A DNA stretch of 64,000 nucleotides from Rattus norvegicus. Taxonomy: Eukaryota; Chordata; Mammalia; Rodentia; Muridae. The translations under genes and the position numbers were made by a program. Shown here piece by piece: positions 20,801 to 29,778 of the stretch (the stretch's first letter is position 1; each line of letters starts with the position of its first letter). Where the stretch lies: the NCBI RefSeq assembly GCF_036323735.1, contig NC_086026.1, positions 67,033,539-67,097,538 of the forward strand. The letters are read 5' to 3'. The notes beneath the pieces were generated by a model. That model had not been told where the DNA came from and searched no databases. It was given only the letters and a program-made list of their open reading frames with translations.

Positions 20801-23800
20801 TAGAGGTTATTAAGGCAGGAACACAACTGGCTCCCCAGAGGGTTACCTCTCTAACATACAGCTACAGGGAAGGAAGCAAAGACTCTACTCTTGCAGATGA
20901 TAAGGGGTAAGTGTTATATTGCTAGGATTGGAAAGAATGATTTGGCCCCAGCATTATGACATACAGGTACTGCCTCCCCAATCAGCATGGGTTATTCATG
21001 ACCCTAGCCATAATGGGGTAGGTAGTAGTAGCTGTTTGGTGAGAAAGGCCAAAGTCTCATTTCCCTCAACTGGGATCTCTCCGGCAGACACGGGAGGGGC
21101 AAAGGCACTATCAGGCCAAGCCAGCAGCATTCTCAACCTTCTGGCCAAGAGAGGCCACTACTTCAGACTTCTAAAACAAGGTCCCTCCCCACAGCTGTCT
21201 TATCTTTAACATAGATGTAACTCATTTCAAAAGGAGCCACTGGCCCTGCTGGTAGAACTGAAGTCCACCTCCACTGACCCTGCACTGACTTCCTTTTAAT
21301 TCCTCAAAGGTTCCCAGAACCTTATATGTATTCTTTTCTCTGCCCAAAAACCAGAAAAATGGATGAGGCCTGGCCAAAATTCTCCAAAAGCTCATGGGAT
21401 GTAGCACTAGGCCACAGTATCTAATGCCACAGCTCAGAAGTAGGTAACCAAGGAAGAGGCACAAACTAACCAAAAGTTCTTGTAGGTTATCACGTGCATG
21501 TCTAATCCTAAGAGTGTCTCCCTTAGATCATGAGATCAGCAAACCCGACACAATCCAGCAATGGCGCCACCCTCCAAAAAGAGTTGCACTAGCTCTTTCA
21601 AGGATATTGACGCCAGCATGCTCACCTGGCATGGTCCAAGCACTCCACCACCTTGCCAAAGGTGCCTTCACCCAGGTTCCCCACGATCTCATCTGTGAGA
21701 AAGAAGAAGCTGAGCATGAGAGTCTAGAGGGTGGGAGGCTGGCAGCTCCTGCAAGTTCACAGCATTCAAATCCTCAAAAACAACAAAGGTTCTTGCTCAC
21801 TGCTACACTCTTTAAAACAGAAGTTGCTAGTGTCTGTGTCATTCAGGCAATTACTGGTGGCCCCACTAAGGCGCCACGCGCACTAGAGGCCCCTCCACGC
21901 AGGAGAGGTCTCGTCTAACAAGGGGGGTAGAAAGTAGAGAGGTAAAGTTTTACGAAAGGTGGCTGTACATCGCTCTTGGAGCCAATCGCCGATCCGGCAC
22001 ACCAGGTGGCCCTCCTTGTCATCTTCCACACTCCGGCTGCTGCGCTTACTGCTCTGTTGGCTTCTCTGCATGCACCGCCCCCCGAAACGCCATCCGACCA
22101 ATCGCATGGTAGGCGGTTCCGATTGACAGATTGAGGTGTCAGTCAAAGGCAGAGGTGGAGACGGTGAGGAGCCGGTGGGTTGGTTGGTTGGATTTTCCAG
22201 ATCCCAGCATTTCATAAGGCACACAGCATATATAACGATAGGGATATTGCAAGGGACACGTCAAGACACAAACTGACTTCAAAACAGAAAAGCAAAAACA
22301 GCTACAGGTATGTAAGAAAACTCGGACATTATCTCTAAGAAGAGTGCCACAAATGCTCAGAAAGATGTCCAGCCTCTGACAGAGGGGCCAGGCCCCAAGT
22401 ACAGCCATAGCCCTGACTCCCTCCTCTTCTAAGTCTCCCCCTCCCTGACCCTCCCATGACTCTGGCCAGAGCTGAAGACGGCGCAAAAAAAGGCAGCTGG
22501 CCCAACCTGAGTCCAACCTTCTAGATCGGTTGGGGCTATCCTGGCTTCAGCAGCAACAGTATGGTCAGCCTTTCTTTGCCTGCCTATGCTAGCCCACATG
22601 GCCTTACAACATGTTCAACAGCTGCCACACAGAACCAAGCTACTACCTGCCCCCACATGACATCCTTAGCCAGATGTAACCAACTACCAGAAACAGAACT
22701 CTGCCAACAGCCCTCCTGCCACCAGACTCCAGCAGGAAATGAGCCTGGCTGAGGTCCTTTGGGCCAGCTGACCTTCAGGTCCCACGCCAGCTCCTGACCT
22801 GGCCTTAGCACTTGTGCCACTCATAAGTCAGACCCTTCCCACAACGACAGAGGGCACCAAAAATAAGCAGAGCACCAGACTTGCACTGCCATCCAGTGGC
22901 AGCATATGGCACTGTGTGAGGCCCATGCTTAATTCACCTGCAAGTCAACCTTCAACTCACACCACTCAAGTCACAGCGCTGGGTAGAAAAGATACCTCCA
23001 CCAAACCCACCACTACTAAGAGGCCTCTTGGCCCGCAGGAGGACAACACAGGAAGAACACACGAGAAGAAGAGAAGACAGCACATGACCTTGGAAACACA
23101 AGTGACTTTCCTTTTCCACGGGATTGAATACCGTGTGGGCTCTTGGTCTGTTCAACACACCACCAAGAATGATGGCCAACCTCTGTTCTTTAAGTGGCCT
23201 GCAACAAGGTGAGGCCTGGGACCTCATCACACAGCCAGCTGTCGCTCCTTACCAGAAGTAACCCACCTACAAAGGAACAAGGTAGAAGAGACCCTGGCTG
23301 GAGGTCAGATGAGAAGCTCCAATGTGAGCTGACTTGACAGGGCAAAGTGATGTGCTCTTACAGACCAGCAACTTGGAAAGGTAAACACAGAAATTCAAGA
23401 CCCATATCTAAAAAAGAAAGGGCTAGGAAGCCAGGCAGCGGTGCCTAGCACTCAGGAAGTAGAGAGAAAAGGATCATGAGTTTTAGGCCAGCATGGAATA
23501 CATAAAACTTTCAAAAACAAAGAGGAGGTGTGGGGAATGGGGTGTGATACAGTTCAGCAGTAGAGTACCTGCCTAGTATTATGTGTGGACCCTGGGTTGG
23601 ACTCCAGCATTTAAAAAAGAAAAATAAAATTGACTGGTAAAGTGTCCCTTTTTTATTGGGTAATGCAGACTCTGGTCCTCTGGGAGAGGAAGGCTGTGGA
23701 GATGAGCTGCAGAGGTGGTCAAGTCCACACTCCTCAAAGCATAGCTATGGGGCAGGCCTGATAGGGACAAGACCTGATATGAAAAATACTGGGACATATA

Positions 23801-24007
23801 GACCCAAACCACAAACCAACAATCTTAGTACCAGCCCTGAGAAGTGTGTCCCAATCATGTGCACCATGTAGCCTGAGTCTAGAACAGTGGGTAGACACAG
23901 ACAGGCTGGAAATCAGCCAACGCCGGAGCCAGAGCCTCTATAGTTGCCATTGGCAAGAGGCCAGAAGATGGAAGGCATAACATCCTCACTCAGTCCTATA
24001 CCAAACA

Positions 24008-24057
<50 letters not shown>

Positions 24058-24073
24058 ACACACACACCATACA

Positions 24074-24131
<58 letters not shown>

Positions 24132-27100
24132 CTTGTGTGTATCCACAATGGTGTATGTACGCGGGGTTGCCAGTACTCACCCAGACCAGCTAGCCTGAGA
24201 AAAGGCGAGAAAGAGGTGAGGCCTTTAGGCCCCTATTAGCACACTTTGGCCACCACTCACCGAGGAGGCGCTGCTACAAGACCTGGTACGACGTTTGTGA
24301 CAGTGGTGGGCATGCTTGCGGGTACGGTACGGCCCCCTCTCTCGTGACCGTCTCCGATGTCGAGAACGTGAAGACCCATAGCAGTCCTCTCCAAAGGATG
24401 GGCTCCGCTCTTCACACCGATATGTATCGCTGTCTCGGTGTTCCCGGTACCTCCTCTGGTAGGGTATACGATCATGGCTGCCAAGAGAAGGTAGTGACAT
24501 GAGTCAAGAAGGGTTCTACTAGTCAGGTTCCTGCCAGCAGGCAAGAGGCCTTTGGCAGGGCCCCTGAAAATGCTCGAGAGAAAAACCTGTTAGAGCTGAA
24601 GTAGCCAGGCTAAGGGGAATGAACAGGTAAGCAGAAGGTACAAAGGTACAAAGCTTACTCTCCAGAGCCTTGGGTAATGACAGTGTCCCTCCAGTGCCAC
24701 AGAGGGAGGAAGGCCTCAAGAGTAGCAGAGTTGGGGCTGGGGATTTGGCTCAGTGGCAGAGCGCTTGCCTAGGAAGCGCAAGGCCCTGGGTTCGGTCCCC
24801 AGCTCCGAAAAAAAGAACCAAAAAAAAAAAAAAAAAAAGAGTAGCAGAGTTGACCAGCCTGGTACAACTATAACTTTGATCTGGGGACTCAGATAGGACT
24901 TGGGACCAGTCTTTCCAAGGCTAGGGTTATGTTCCTACTTCCACTGAGGAAGGCCAGAGATAGAGTACTGGCCTAGAAAATACAGAGGGAGAAAGACCAC
25001 TCTGTGACAAAGAAAGAAAGGGTGACAAGGAAGAATTTCTGTTGAGGTCAGGAAAAGGAAGTAAGGATAGGCAAGGATCCCAAAGAGGTCAGGGCAAGAA
25101 TCTATGGGCAGCTGGGCAGAACAGTCATCTAAAGGAACCTGAAACCATTGAGCCTCTGGGCCATTTTGCTCATCCAACTGAGGAAAGAAGTGTTTCTTCC
25201 AACCCCGCTCCCACTCACCTTCTGGACCTTGATCTCCGTGGGGGAGGCTCCCTTCGGGATGGGTATCGTAGTCGACCTTCATGCTCCCGACTGTAAGACC
25301 GCCTCCTCTTCCAGCGGTAGCTCAGGTATGGGTCTGGCTCTGGGGAACGGTATCGCTTACAGTGATGCATCTAGGCCACAAAAAAGAGAAAGCCCTGCTC
25401 AACACGCAGCTCACTGCTTCCAGCCACAGGGCGGCCTGATGCAGCCAGGTGTTCCTGAAGAAGAGGCCCATTGTTCTGTTTAGGGGCAGCCCCTCCCAGG
25501 GGTTTATGAAGTAAAGAAGAACTCTGAGGTCACAGTGACAGAACAGCCGACAATGACTCCTTCCTTTGCCAGTGAATAAACAAACAGGCACCTATCCAGC
25601 ATGGCCTAGAGGTCTAAACATTTGAACTATGTAAATCAGGGCCGGGACACAGAAGTAGACCTAGTGGGATGCTGAGCACTGTCACAGAGATGTCAAGGAC
25701 AGGAGGAAAAGAGCTTTTTTGCTCAATTTCTTCATGCTTATGGAGTCCTATAACCTTAATGTTCTAGAAGCCTGAAGTTAATGAACTGACAGCATAGACC
25801 CAATGTACTAAACTAAAACTTGCCTGGTTAAAGCAATGAACTGAACTCAACTCAAAGAAATTCAACTCTTCAGTCAGTGAGAAACCACAGTAGAAATGAG
25901 AACTCTGACCCTTGAGCAAAGATACAATGTCTCACCGATATTCCCTACCTCTGCCAGGTTCCAGCCAAGTGGGCCTGGGCCCAGAAGGCCTGCCCAGTTC
26001 TTACTGACCCGTCCAGTCTCAGCCCAGAAAGGTGCCACAATCCTCAGGGACTCTAAGCTTCTTGCCGGAGGCACATCCTAGTGGCCCTCAGACCAACTAG
26101 AGTCCCATACCAGGTGTTTCACCTTTCACTAACAGCATCACTGCCATCCCTCTAGCTCCCACTCCAGCACACTCTCTCTCTCTCCCTCTCTCTCTCTCTC
26201 TCTGCCCTATCTCTGGAGGAGCCAAGACGTGGCTGTACATTGGGAAGTAGGACAAGTATTCCTTAGCCACTGAGCACTTAGATCCAATACAGGAGACTCC
26301 CAAGTGGGTTCGGCAACCATTGACAGAGATGGCTACATGAGTCTGGCACTGTTTTCACCCATATCCAACCCCTTCTCATTCTCTCCACCAGATGGCCAGG
26401 CATGAGAGCACAGCTTGTTTGCTTTCCAAGCCTTCAATCGCTCACACCCAACCTCCTAGTAGTGCGTAGTCCTAGGCTTGCCCGGCCAAGCACCTTTTAA
26501 ACAAATCCATCAAGGCTGCTCCATCTCACCAGCACAGTCCAAAGATGAAATAGGTACTTGTGTATGAGCAGGATAGGGAGGCAATTTATCTAAACCTCTG
26601 GGAGCCTCTGGGAACCCTAAGAAAGACACTGCCATCTATCTTCCCACTAACAACCCACCATCTGAAAAGTCTAGGGAACCAGAAATCCTTGGTGATAAAC
26701 ACTATATAAAATCAGAAGACTTGTTTTCACAATCATCTGAATGTTCCCACCCCCACCCCCATTATCTTATGGCAGGTGCTCAAGCTATGGTCTGAAAGCA
26801 GTATGTCACGTCTCACTAATTGACCCAAAAGACATCCTACTGGCCAGGGCACACATCTTCCCAAAAGGCAAATGGTCCTGCCCATCTTCACCAGGCAGAC
26901 GGAGCACTCTAAGCAGGAATCCTATCTGGAGAATGTGGTAATGTGATCTAATCTACAGCAGGCCAAAATTTTCCTTCTGAGACCTAGATAGATTCTATGA
27001 CCACATATGTCTACTTGAGTGGAAAGTCACAGCTTCAGAGTTGAAAGTCAACCTGATCCACAGCACTACCACCTCACTGTTTGCCTTTGGGCAAGTTATT

Positions 27101-29144
27101 AAACCATTTTGAGCTTCGGCCTCCTCTTGAAACAAGGGAACAATAATCTCTTACAGGCTCCGTAAGAATTAAATATGTCTGCCCTATAAAGTAAAAGCCT
27201 AGCACAGGTTTGGGCCACAAGAAGTACTAAAGACAGCCTTTCATTAGCACTGAGAAGATGCCGGCTAACACTCAGGGATATGCTGAATGCCTTAATTTAT
27301 AATTCCTTCCTTCCAAGAGACCGGGTAGGAAGTTTTGGCAGGAAACCTTGAACTTGATCCCAGTGCTGCCACTTACTGGCCCTGTGGCCTTATACAAGTC
27401 ACTCTAGACCTCAGTTGTCATGCCTGAAAAATAAAGATAACACCTTTTAGATGGGCAAAGATGGCCAAGTATTTTGGCCATGAAGTACCACACATAGGCA
27501 GTAATAGAGATCATCTCCCTTGCAACGCATCCAAGGCAGGTGAAAAATGGGAAATACCAGGTGGCCCACGTCATGCTCCCAGCCAGGTCTTTTGAGCCTA
27601 TTTCTCGAAAATTCCCTGGTTTCCTGAGACCTCAGCAGAAAAGCTATTTTAAAACTTAAGGACCACAATTATGCTTTGGGAAGCTCTGCTCTGCACAGTA
27701 AAGAAAAAGGTAATGTGACCAATGAAACTAAGCTAAAGATGCCAGCTTTTCTCTGAGCACAGGCCTCTCTGGCTTCTCATTTGCTGTTCCTGGCTAGAGA
27801 ACCGGGCTAACAAGAAGAGCAGCCAGCCAGGTCAGCGGCTGCCCTCCCGGATTCCTGCCACCCAAGCGACCCATGGTTATTTTTGGCTGGCAGTGCCCCA
27901 CCACTGCAACCTCAAACCTGCCACCTCGCAAGCTGCGGCTGCCACCGGGCAAAACGCTCCTCCTTTTCAAGGGCACGGAGGAGGGAAACTGGAAAGCCGC
28001 CAACTCCGCCTTGATGGGGGCTAGACTCAGGCAATTCCCACCCAAGCATCAGGGAGCCCGCACCCGGAACTAAAGCATAGAGGCTCCCGACCGGACCGAG
28101 GAGCAGCCTGGACATTTGTACTCCTGGCTTAGTGTGGCCCATTCTCCGGAATGAAGCGGTCCCATCATAACAAAACACCGAGGGGGCCGGTGGCCCGCAC
28201 TCAAGTCCCTTCCTTCCTCCCGGAACCCAGGGATCTTAGAGTCCCGTTCCCCGTAACCGCCAAGGGAAGACCCGGCGACCAAAGGGATGGCCAGCCTGGG
28301 CCAGAATCAAACTCCAGGCGGCGCGCGAAGGAGGTCTGCGGGCTATGCCTCGAGCTCGGGATAGGGAAAGCCTTTTCCAGGATAGCTTAGATCGGACACG
28401 ACCCCAGCCTGAGGGCCGGCTCGGAGCCCAAAGTGGATCCTCCCAGCCGGCTCCGAGGCAGCTGGAGCTCCGCCTCCAACACCGCGGGAACCAGAAAAGG
28501 GGTCTGCAATGACCGCCCTCCGGGAGAGAAGCGGCGGGTCAGGGGTGAGAGGTCGGGACCGCGGCCTGACGTGGGCCGAAGAGGGAAACAGGTACACACC
28601 GAGACCCGACCGAGTGCCAAGGTACCCGTACCAGCTTGGCTGTCCCCACTGACTGACCCCAGCTGCCCGGCCGTGGGCCCAGGCCCACACTCACCGTCTC
28701 CCAGGCTCCGGCTGCGGCTAGGCCCCACTCCCCACTCCGAGCGCCTCTTCCGCTTCCGGCTCTGGCCTCCGCCCGTGGCAGCACCGCCCCCTCGCGTGAC
28801 GCAGCCGTCGGCGGCCCGGGCTCGACCCGGCCCAGAGGCCTGGCCGCTCTAGCCGCCAACTCGCAGACTCTGGGGGACTGGCTTGCCCCGCCAGGGTCCG
28901 GGCCGCAACGCTGGAGGTCTCTTCCGGGAGGTCCGGGGAGCATCCTCGGGCGGCGGCCTGCCCCTCTCCGTGTAGTGGTGCACGTAGGCCCCCGAGGTCG
29001 CATCTGTGCGCGGCCACGACCGCGGTCTGAGGCCAGCTCTAGGCCTAAAGGAGGAACCCACCGGACTGCCAGGCTGGGGCCGCTTCCCCGCCGCGGCCCG
29101 GCGATGCTCGCCAGCCTCTTCCTGCGCGAGGAGAGGACCGGCAT
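14590..29144 (-). CDS. Clk3: Clk3, complete gene (CDC-like kinase 3), gene-level entry
   Basis: This is a dual-specificity LAMMER-family kinase that phosphorylates SR splicing factors in the nucleus (family knowledge). Twelve exons from ATG 25370 to TGA 14818 sum to 152+217+97+67+117+167+95+130+83+80+91+177 = 1473 nt, or 490 aa, the usual short-form length. The N-terminus is Arg/Ser-rich. In the kinase domain the Gly loop is GEGTFG (163-168), the ATP lysine is K186 in VALKII, the catalytic loop is HTDLKPEN with D283, the DFG is at 320-322, and the LAMMER-type motif reads EHLVMMEK (381-388). An upstream GC-rich exon (28695-29144) splices in frame and adds 150 residues (640 aa). The gene converges with Edc3. 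All splice sites are GT-AG and phases agree throughout. Confidence 0.97.
14603..14608 (-). terminator. Clk3: Clk3 poly(A) signal AATAAA
   Basis: AATAAA read on the minus strand, 210 nt after the TGA stop. It gives a short 3' UTR ending near 14585-14595. Confidence 0.6.
14818..14994 (-). CDS. Clk3: Clk3 terminal coding exon
   Basis: The acceptor is CTTGAGCAG on the minus strand. The exon encodes [20 protein letters not shown], then [20 protein letters not shown], and ends SSRNPSR before TGA (14818-14820). This is the end of the kinase C-lobe (subdomain XI) and the short tail. Confidence 0.96.
   Translation of the reverse strand, partial: SYMLQDSLEHVQLFDLMRRMLEFDPAQRITLAEALLHPFFAGLTPEERSFHSSRNPSR
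15637..15727 (-). CDS. Clk3: Clk3 coding exon, 91 nt
   Basis: The acceptor is CTCTCCAG and the donor GTCAGT. The exon encodes [20 protein letters not shown] followed by [10 protein letters not shown], the CLK-specific C-lobe insert. Phase fits both neighbours. Confidence 0.96.
15976..16055 (-). CDS. Clk3: Clk3 coding exon, 80 nt (LAMMER motif)
   Basis: The acceptor is TTCTGTAG and the donor GTAAGA. The exon encodes [20 protein letters not shown] and then HMIHRT. It carries EHLVMMEK, the CLK3 form of the LAMMER signature. It ends two bases into an Arg codon. Confidence 0.96.
16468..16550 (-). CDS. Clk3: Clk3 coding exon, 83 nt
   Basis: The acceptor is CTTACAG and the donor GTAAAG. The exon encodes [20 protein letters not shown] and then RGFTLFQ, which includes the kinase subdomain IX motif DVWSIGC. 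Confidence 0.96.
16855..17025 (-). mobile_element. B2-type SINE in Clk3 intron
   Basis: Reverse B2 body (ends GCCATCTCTCTCCAGGCC), lying between two Clk3 exons. Confidence 0.8.
17106..17235 (-). CDS. Clk3: Clk3 coding exon, 130 nt (DFG and activation segment)
   Basis: The acceptor is CCTTCAG and the donor GTGAGT. The exon encodes [20 protein letters not shown], then the activation segment and the [11 protein letters not shown] region. ADFG supplies the metal-binding aspartate and RPPE corresponds to the APE position. Confidence 0.97.
17333..17427 (-). CDS. Clk3: Clk3 coding exon, 95 nt (catalytic loop)
   Basis: The acceptor is CTCCTAG and the donor GTAGAC. The exon encodes [20 protein letters not shown] and then [19 protein letters not shown] is the catalytic loop; CLKs have HTD in place of HRD. 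The intron to the next exon is only 97 bp. Confidence 0.97.
18387..18553 (-). CDS. Clk3: Clk3 coding exon, 167 nt
   Basis: The acceptor is TTCTCTAG and the donor GTAAGT. The exon encodes [35 protein letters not shown] and [15 protein letters not shown], covering hinge, helix D and helix E of the kinase fold. It completes a Phe codon begun in the previous exon. Confidence 0.96.
19151..19267 (-). CDS. Clk3: Clk3 coding exon, 117 nt (ATP-binding lysine)
   Basis: The acceptor is CTCTATAG and the donor GTAAGT. The exon encodes [20 protein letters not shown] and then [22 protein letters not shown] contains the ATP-binding lysine (K186 in the short form) and the following helix the partner glutamate. 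Confidence 0.97.
20092..20378 (+). repeat. Local duplication, copy A (with ID insertion)
   Basis: Resembles 21151-21345 along its whole length, for example CTCCCCACAGCCGTCTTATC here and CTCCCCACAGCTGTCTTATC there. The ID SINE at 20189-20274 is absent from copy B. Confidence 0.7.
20189..20274 (+). mobile_element. ID SINE in Clk3 intron
   Basis: Canonical ID body with A tail. Flanks GAAGCCCTGCCAGGG and GAAGACCTGCCAGGG are a near-perfect duplication. It splits the 20092-20378 duplicated segment. Confidence 0.88.
21151..21345 (+). repeat. Local duplication, copy B
   Basis: Direct-orientation partner of 20092-20378 about 1 kb away in the same Clk3 intron. Eye estimate of identity is about 80%. 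Confidence 0.7.
21626..21692 (-). CDS. Clk3: Clk3 coding exon, 67 nt (Gly-rich loop)
   Basis: The acceptor is TCTCACAG and the donor GTGAGC. The exon encodes [20 protein letters not shown] and then A plus part of R. GEGTFG is the nucleotide-binding loop. The 276-bp intron before it is short. Confidence 0.96.
21969..22065 (-). CDS. Clk3: Clk3 coding exon, 97 nt (skippable exon)
   Basis: The acceptor is CATGCAG and the donor GTACAG, a weaker donor than its neighbours. The exon encodes [20 protein letters not shown] and then [12 protein letters not shown]. Its length is not a multiple of three, so skipping shifts the frame and stops before the kinase domain. It corresponds to the regulated exon of the CLK family. 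Confidence 0.96.
22066..24260 (-). other. Clk3: Clk3 intron before the skippable exon
   Basis: A 2.2-kb intron with a large CA repeat (24005-24130), a B1 fragment near 23430-23510 and an ID-like remnant at about 23535-23620. The remainder shows no named feature. Confidence 0.75.
24005..24130 (+). repeat. CA microsatellite
   Basis: About 125 bp of CA with a few interruptions (TACA, CCATACAC), in a Clk3 intron. Confidence 0.95.
24261..24477 (-). CDS. Clk3: Clk3 coding exon, 217 nt (RS-like region)
   Basis: The acceptor is CTTGGCAG and the donor GTGAGT. The exon encodes an Arg/Ser/His-rich stretch including [20 protein letters not shown] and [20 protein letters not shown], and ends TRSCSSASS. 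These RS dipeptides form the nuclear and substrate-docking N-terminal region. Confidence 0.96.
24733..24837 (+). mobile_element. ID SINE in Clk3 intron
   Basis: Canonical ID body with an A tail interrupted by GAACC. The flanking duplication is AGAGTAGCAGAGTT. Confidence 0.88.
25219..25370 (-). CDS. Clk3: Clk3 exon 2, with the short-form start codon
   Basis: The acceptor GGCCTAG is followed directly by ATG, so the 490-aa form starts at the first base of the exon. The exon encodes [20 protein letters not shown] and then [20 protein letters not shown], with donor GTGAGT. In the long form the same ATG is an internal Met following ACG from exon 1. Confidence 0.96.
25371..28694 (-). other. Clk3: Clk3 first intron
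   Basis: A 3.3-kb intron between the GC-rich exon 1 and exon 2. It is nearly free of SINEs. It contains a short CT-rich tract (26170-26203). The 27.9-28.7 kb part is the downstream shoulder of the CpG island. No exon recognised. Confidence 0.75.
26170..26203 (+). repeat. CT-rich tract
   Basis: About 34 bp of CT repeat in Clk3 intron 1. Confidence 0.85.
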
Positions 29145-29750
29145 TGTTCTCCCGGGACCCGGGAGGGCGCTAGAGACGAAGGCGGTCGGTGCGCCCGGGC
29201 AGGGGAAGGCGGGCTCGACTCCGCTTGCGCGCAAGAAGCAAACGACACATTCTGCTCTCGGCTTGTGCGGGTTTTTTGAAAGTCTTGGCGCCACGCCCCA
29301 GCTTGCTGGAGCTTGAGCAGCCTCCGGGAAGATCCCCACGAGCCTCGGCGGTGGGGTATGACGGAGAAGACGTCCCCTTCCCTTGAACACAGCGTCTTGC
29401 TTGTCAATCACCACGGTTGCTGGGTTAGGAAACCCGCGCCACACAAAAGCCCCGTGTCGCGCCGAGCTCCCGCTCTGCCACTCGAATCACTCGGCCAGTC
29501 CTTTTGCTGAGGCATCGGACTTGAGGCACCCAGTCTAGACCCCTCCCACCTACTGTCCAACGCTTTGTCGTGACAGGATCATGAGGTCTTATTTTTTCAG
29601 AAGAGAATACAAGTCGCGGTCCTTTGGTAGGGCCTCGCTTTGACAGCGTCCCCGCCCCCGCGCGTTGCGCAGCCAAGCGGGCGGGTGCGGCGCCTAATTG
29701 CCCCACGCCACGCGATGTCCGCGAGGCTGCGGCGGCCAGCCAGGGCGGGG
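27900..29750 (-). promoter_or_regulatory. Clk3: CpG island / Clk3 promoter region
   Basis: CpG dinucleotides and GC content rise sharply here, most strongly at 28.4-29.7 kb, over Clk3 exon 1 and the sequence just upstream. This is typical of a housekeeping-type promoter with dispersed starts. No clear TATA box is seen. The start site itself cannot be placed by eye. Confidence 0.8.
28695..29144 (-). CDS. Clk3: Clk3 exon 1, long-form N-terminal extension (150 aa)
   Basis: A long GC-rich frame starts at the ATG at 29144 (protein [16 protein letters not shown]...) and runs without a stop to a GTGAGT donor just below 28695, where it ends GAWET. Joining it to exon 2 is exactly in frame (450 nt = 150 codons), giving ...GAWET-MHHCK. 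Human long CLK3 (638 aa) has a closely similar start and the same GAWET-M junction, as I remember it. The frame remains open further upstream to 29444, but I chose the MPVLS Met because it matches the human start. The extension is rich in Arg, Gly, Pro and Ala, with no recognisable domain. Confidence 0.85.
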
Positions 29751-29766
29751 CATCCCTTTAGGATCT

Positions 29767-29778
29767 TGCTGACTCAGC
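29767..29778. promoter_or_regulatory. MARE/NF-E2-like motif TGCTGACTCAGC
   Basis: The 12-mer contains the AP-1 core TGACTCA and matches the Maf recognition element on both flanks except the last base. It lies about 620 bp upstream of the Clk3 long-form ATG, at the edge of the CpG island. Binding is inferred only. Confidence 0.4.

Larger units (their letters stand above)
19268..21625 (-). other. Clk3: Clk3 intron with a local duplication
   Basis: A 2.4-kb intron. It contains two related segments (20092-20378 and 21151-21345), one of them split by an ID SINE at 20189-20274. I see no exon in it. Confidence 0.75.

Noticed and set aside
23913..24198. Cys-Val and Thr-His repeat open frames
   Set aside because: They are translations of the CA microsatellite.
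28539..29444. Whole 301-codon open frame as one protein
   Set aside because: Only the part from 29144 to the donor at 28695 matches CLK3; the remainder is promoter/5' UTR upstream and intron downstream.
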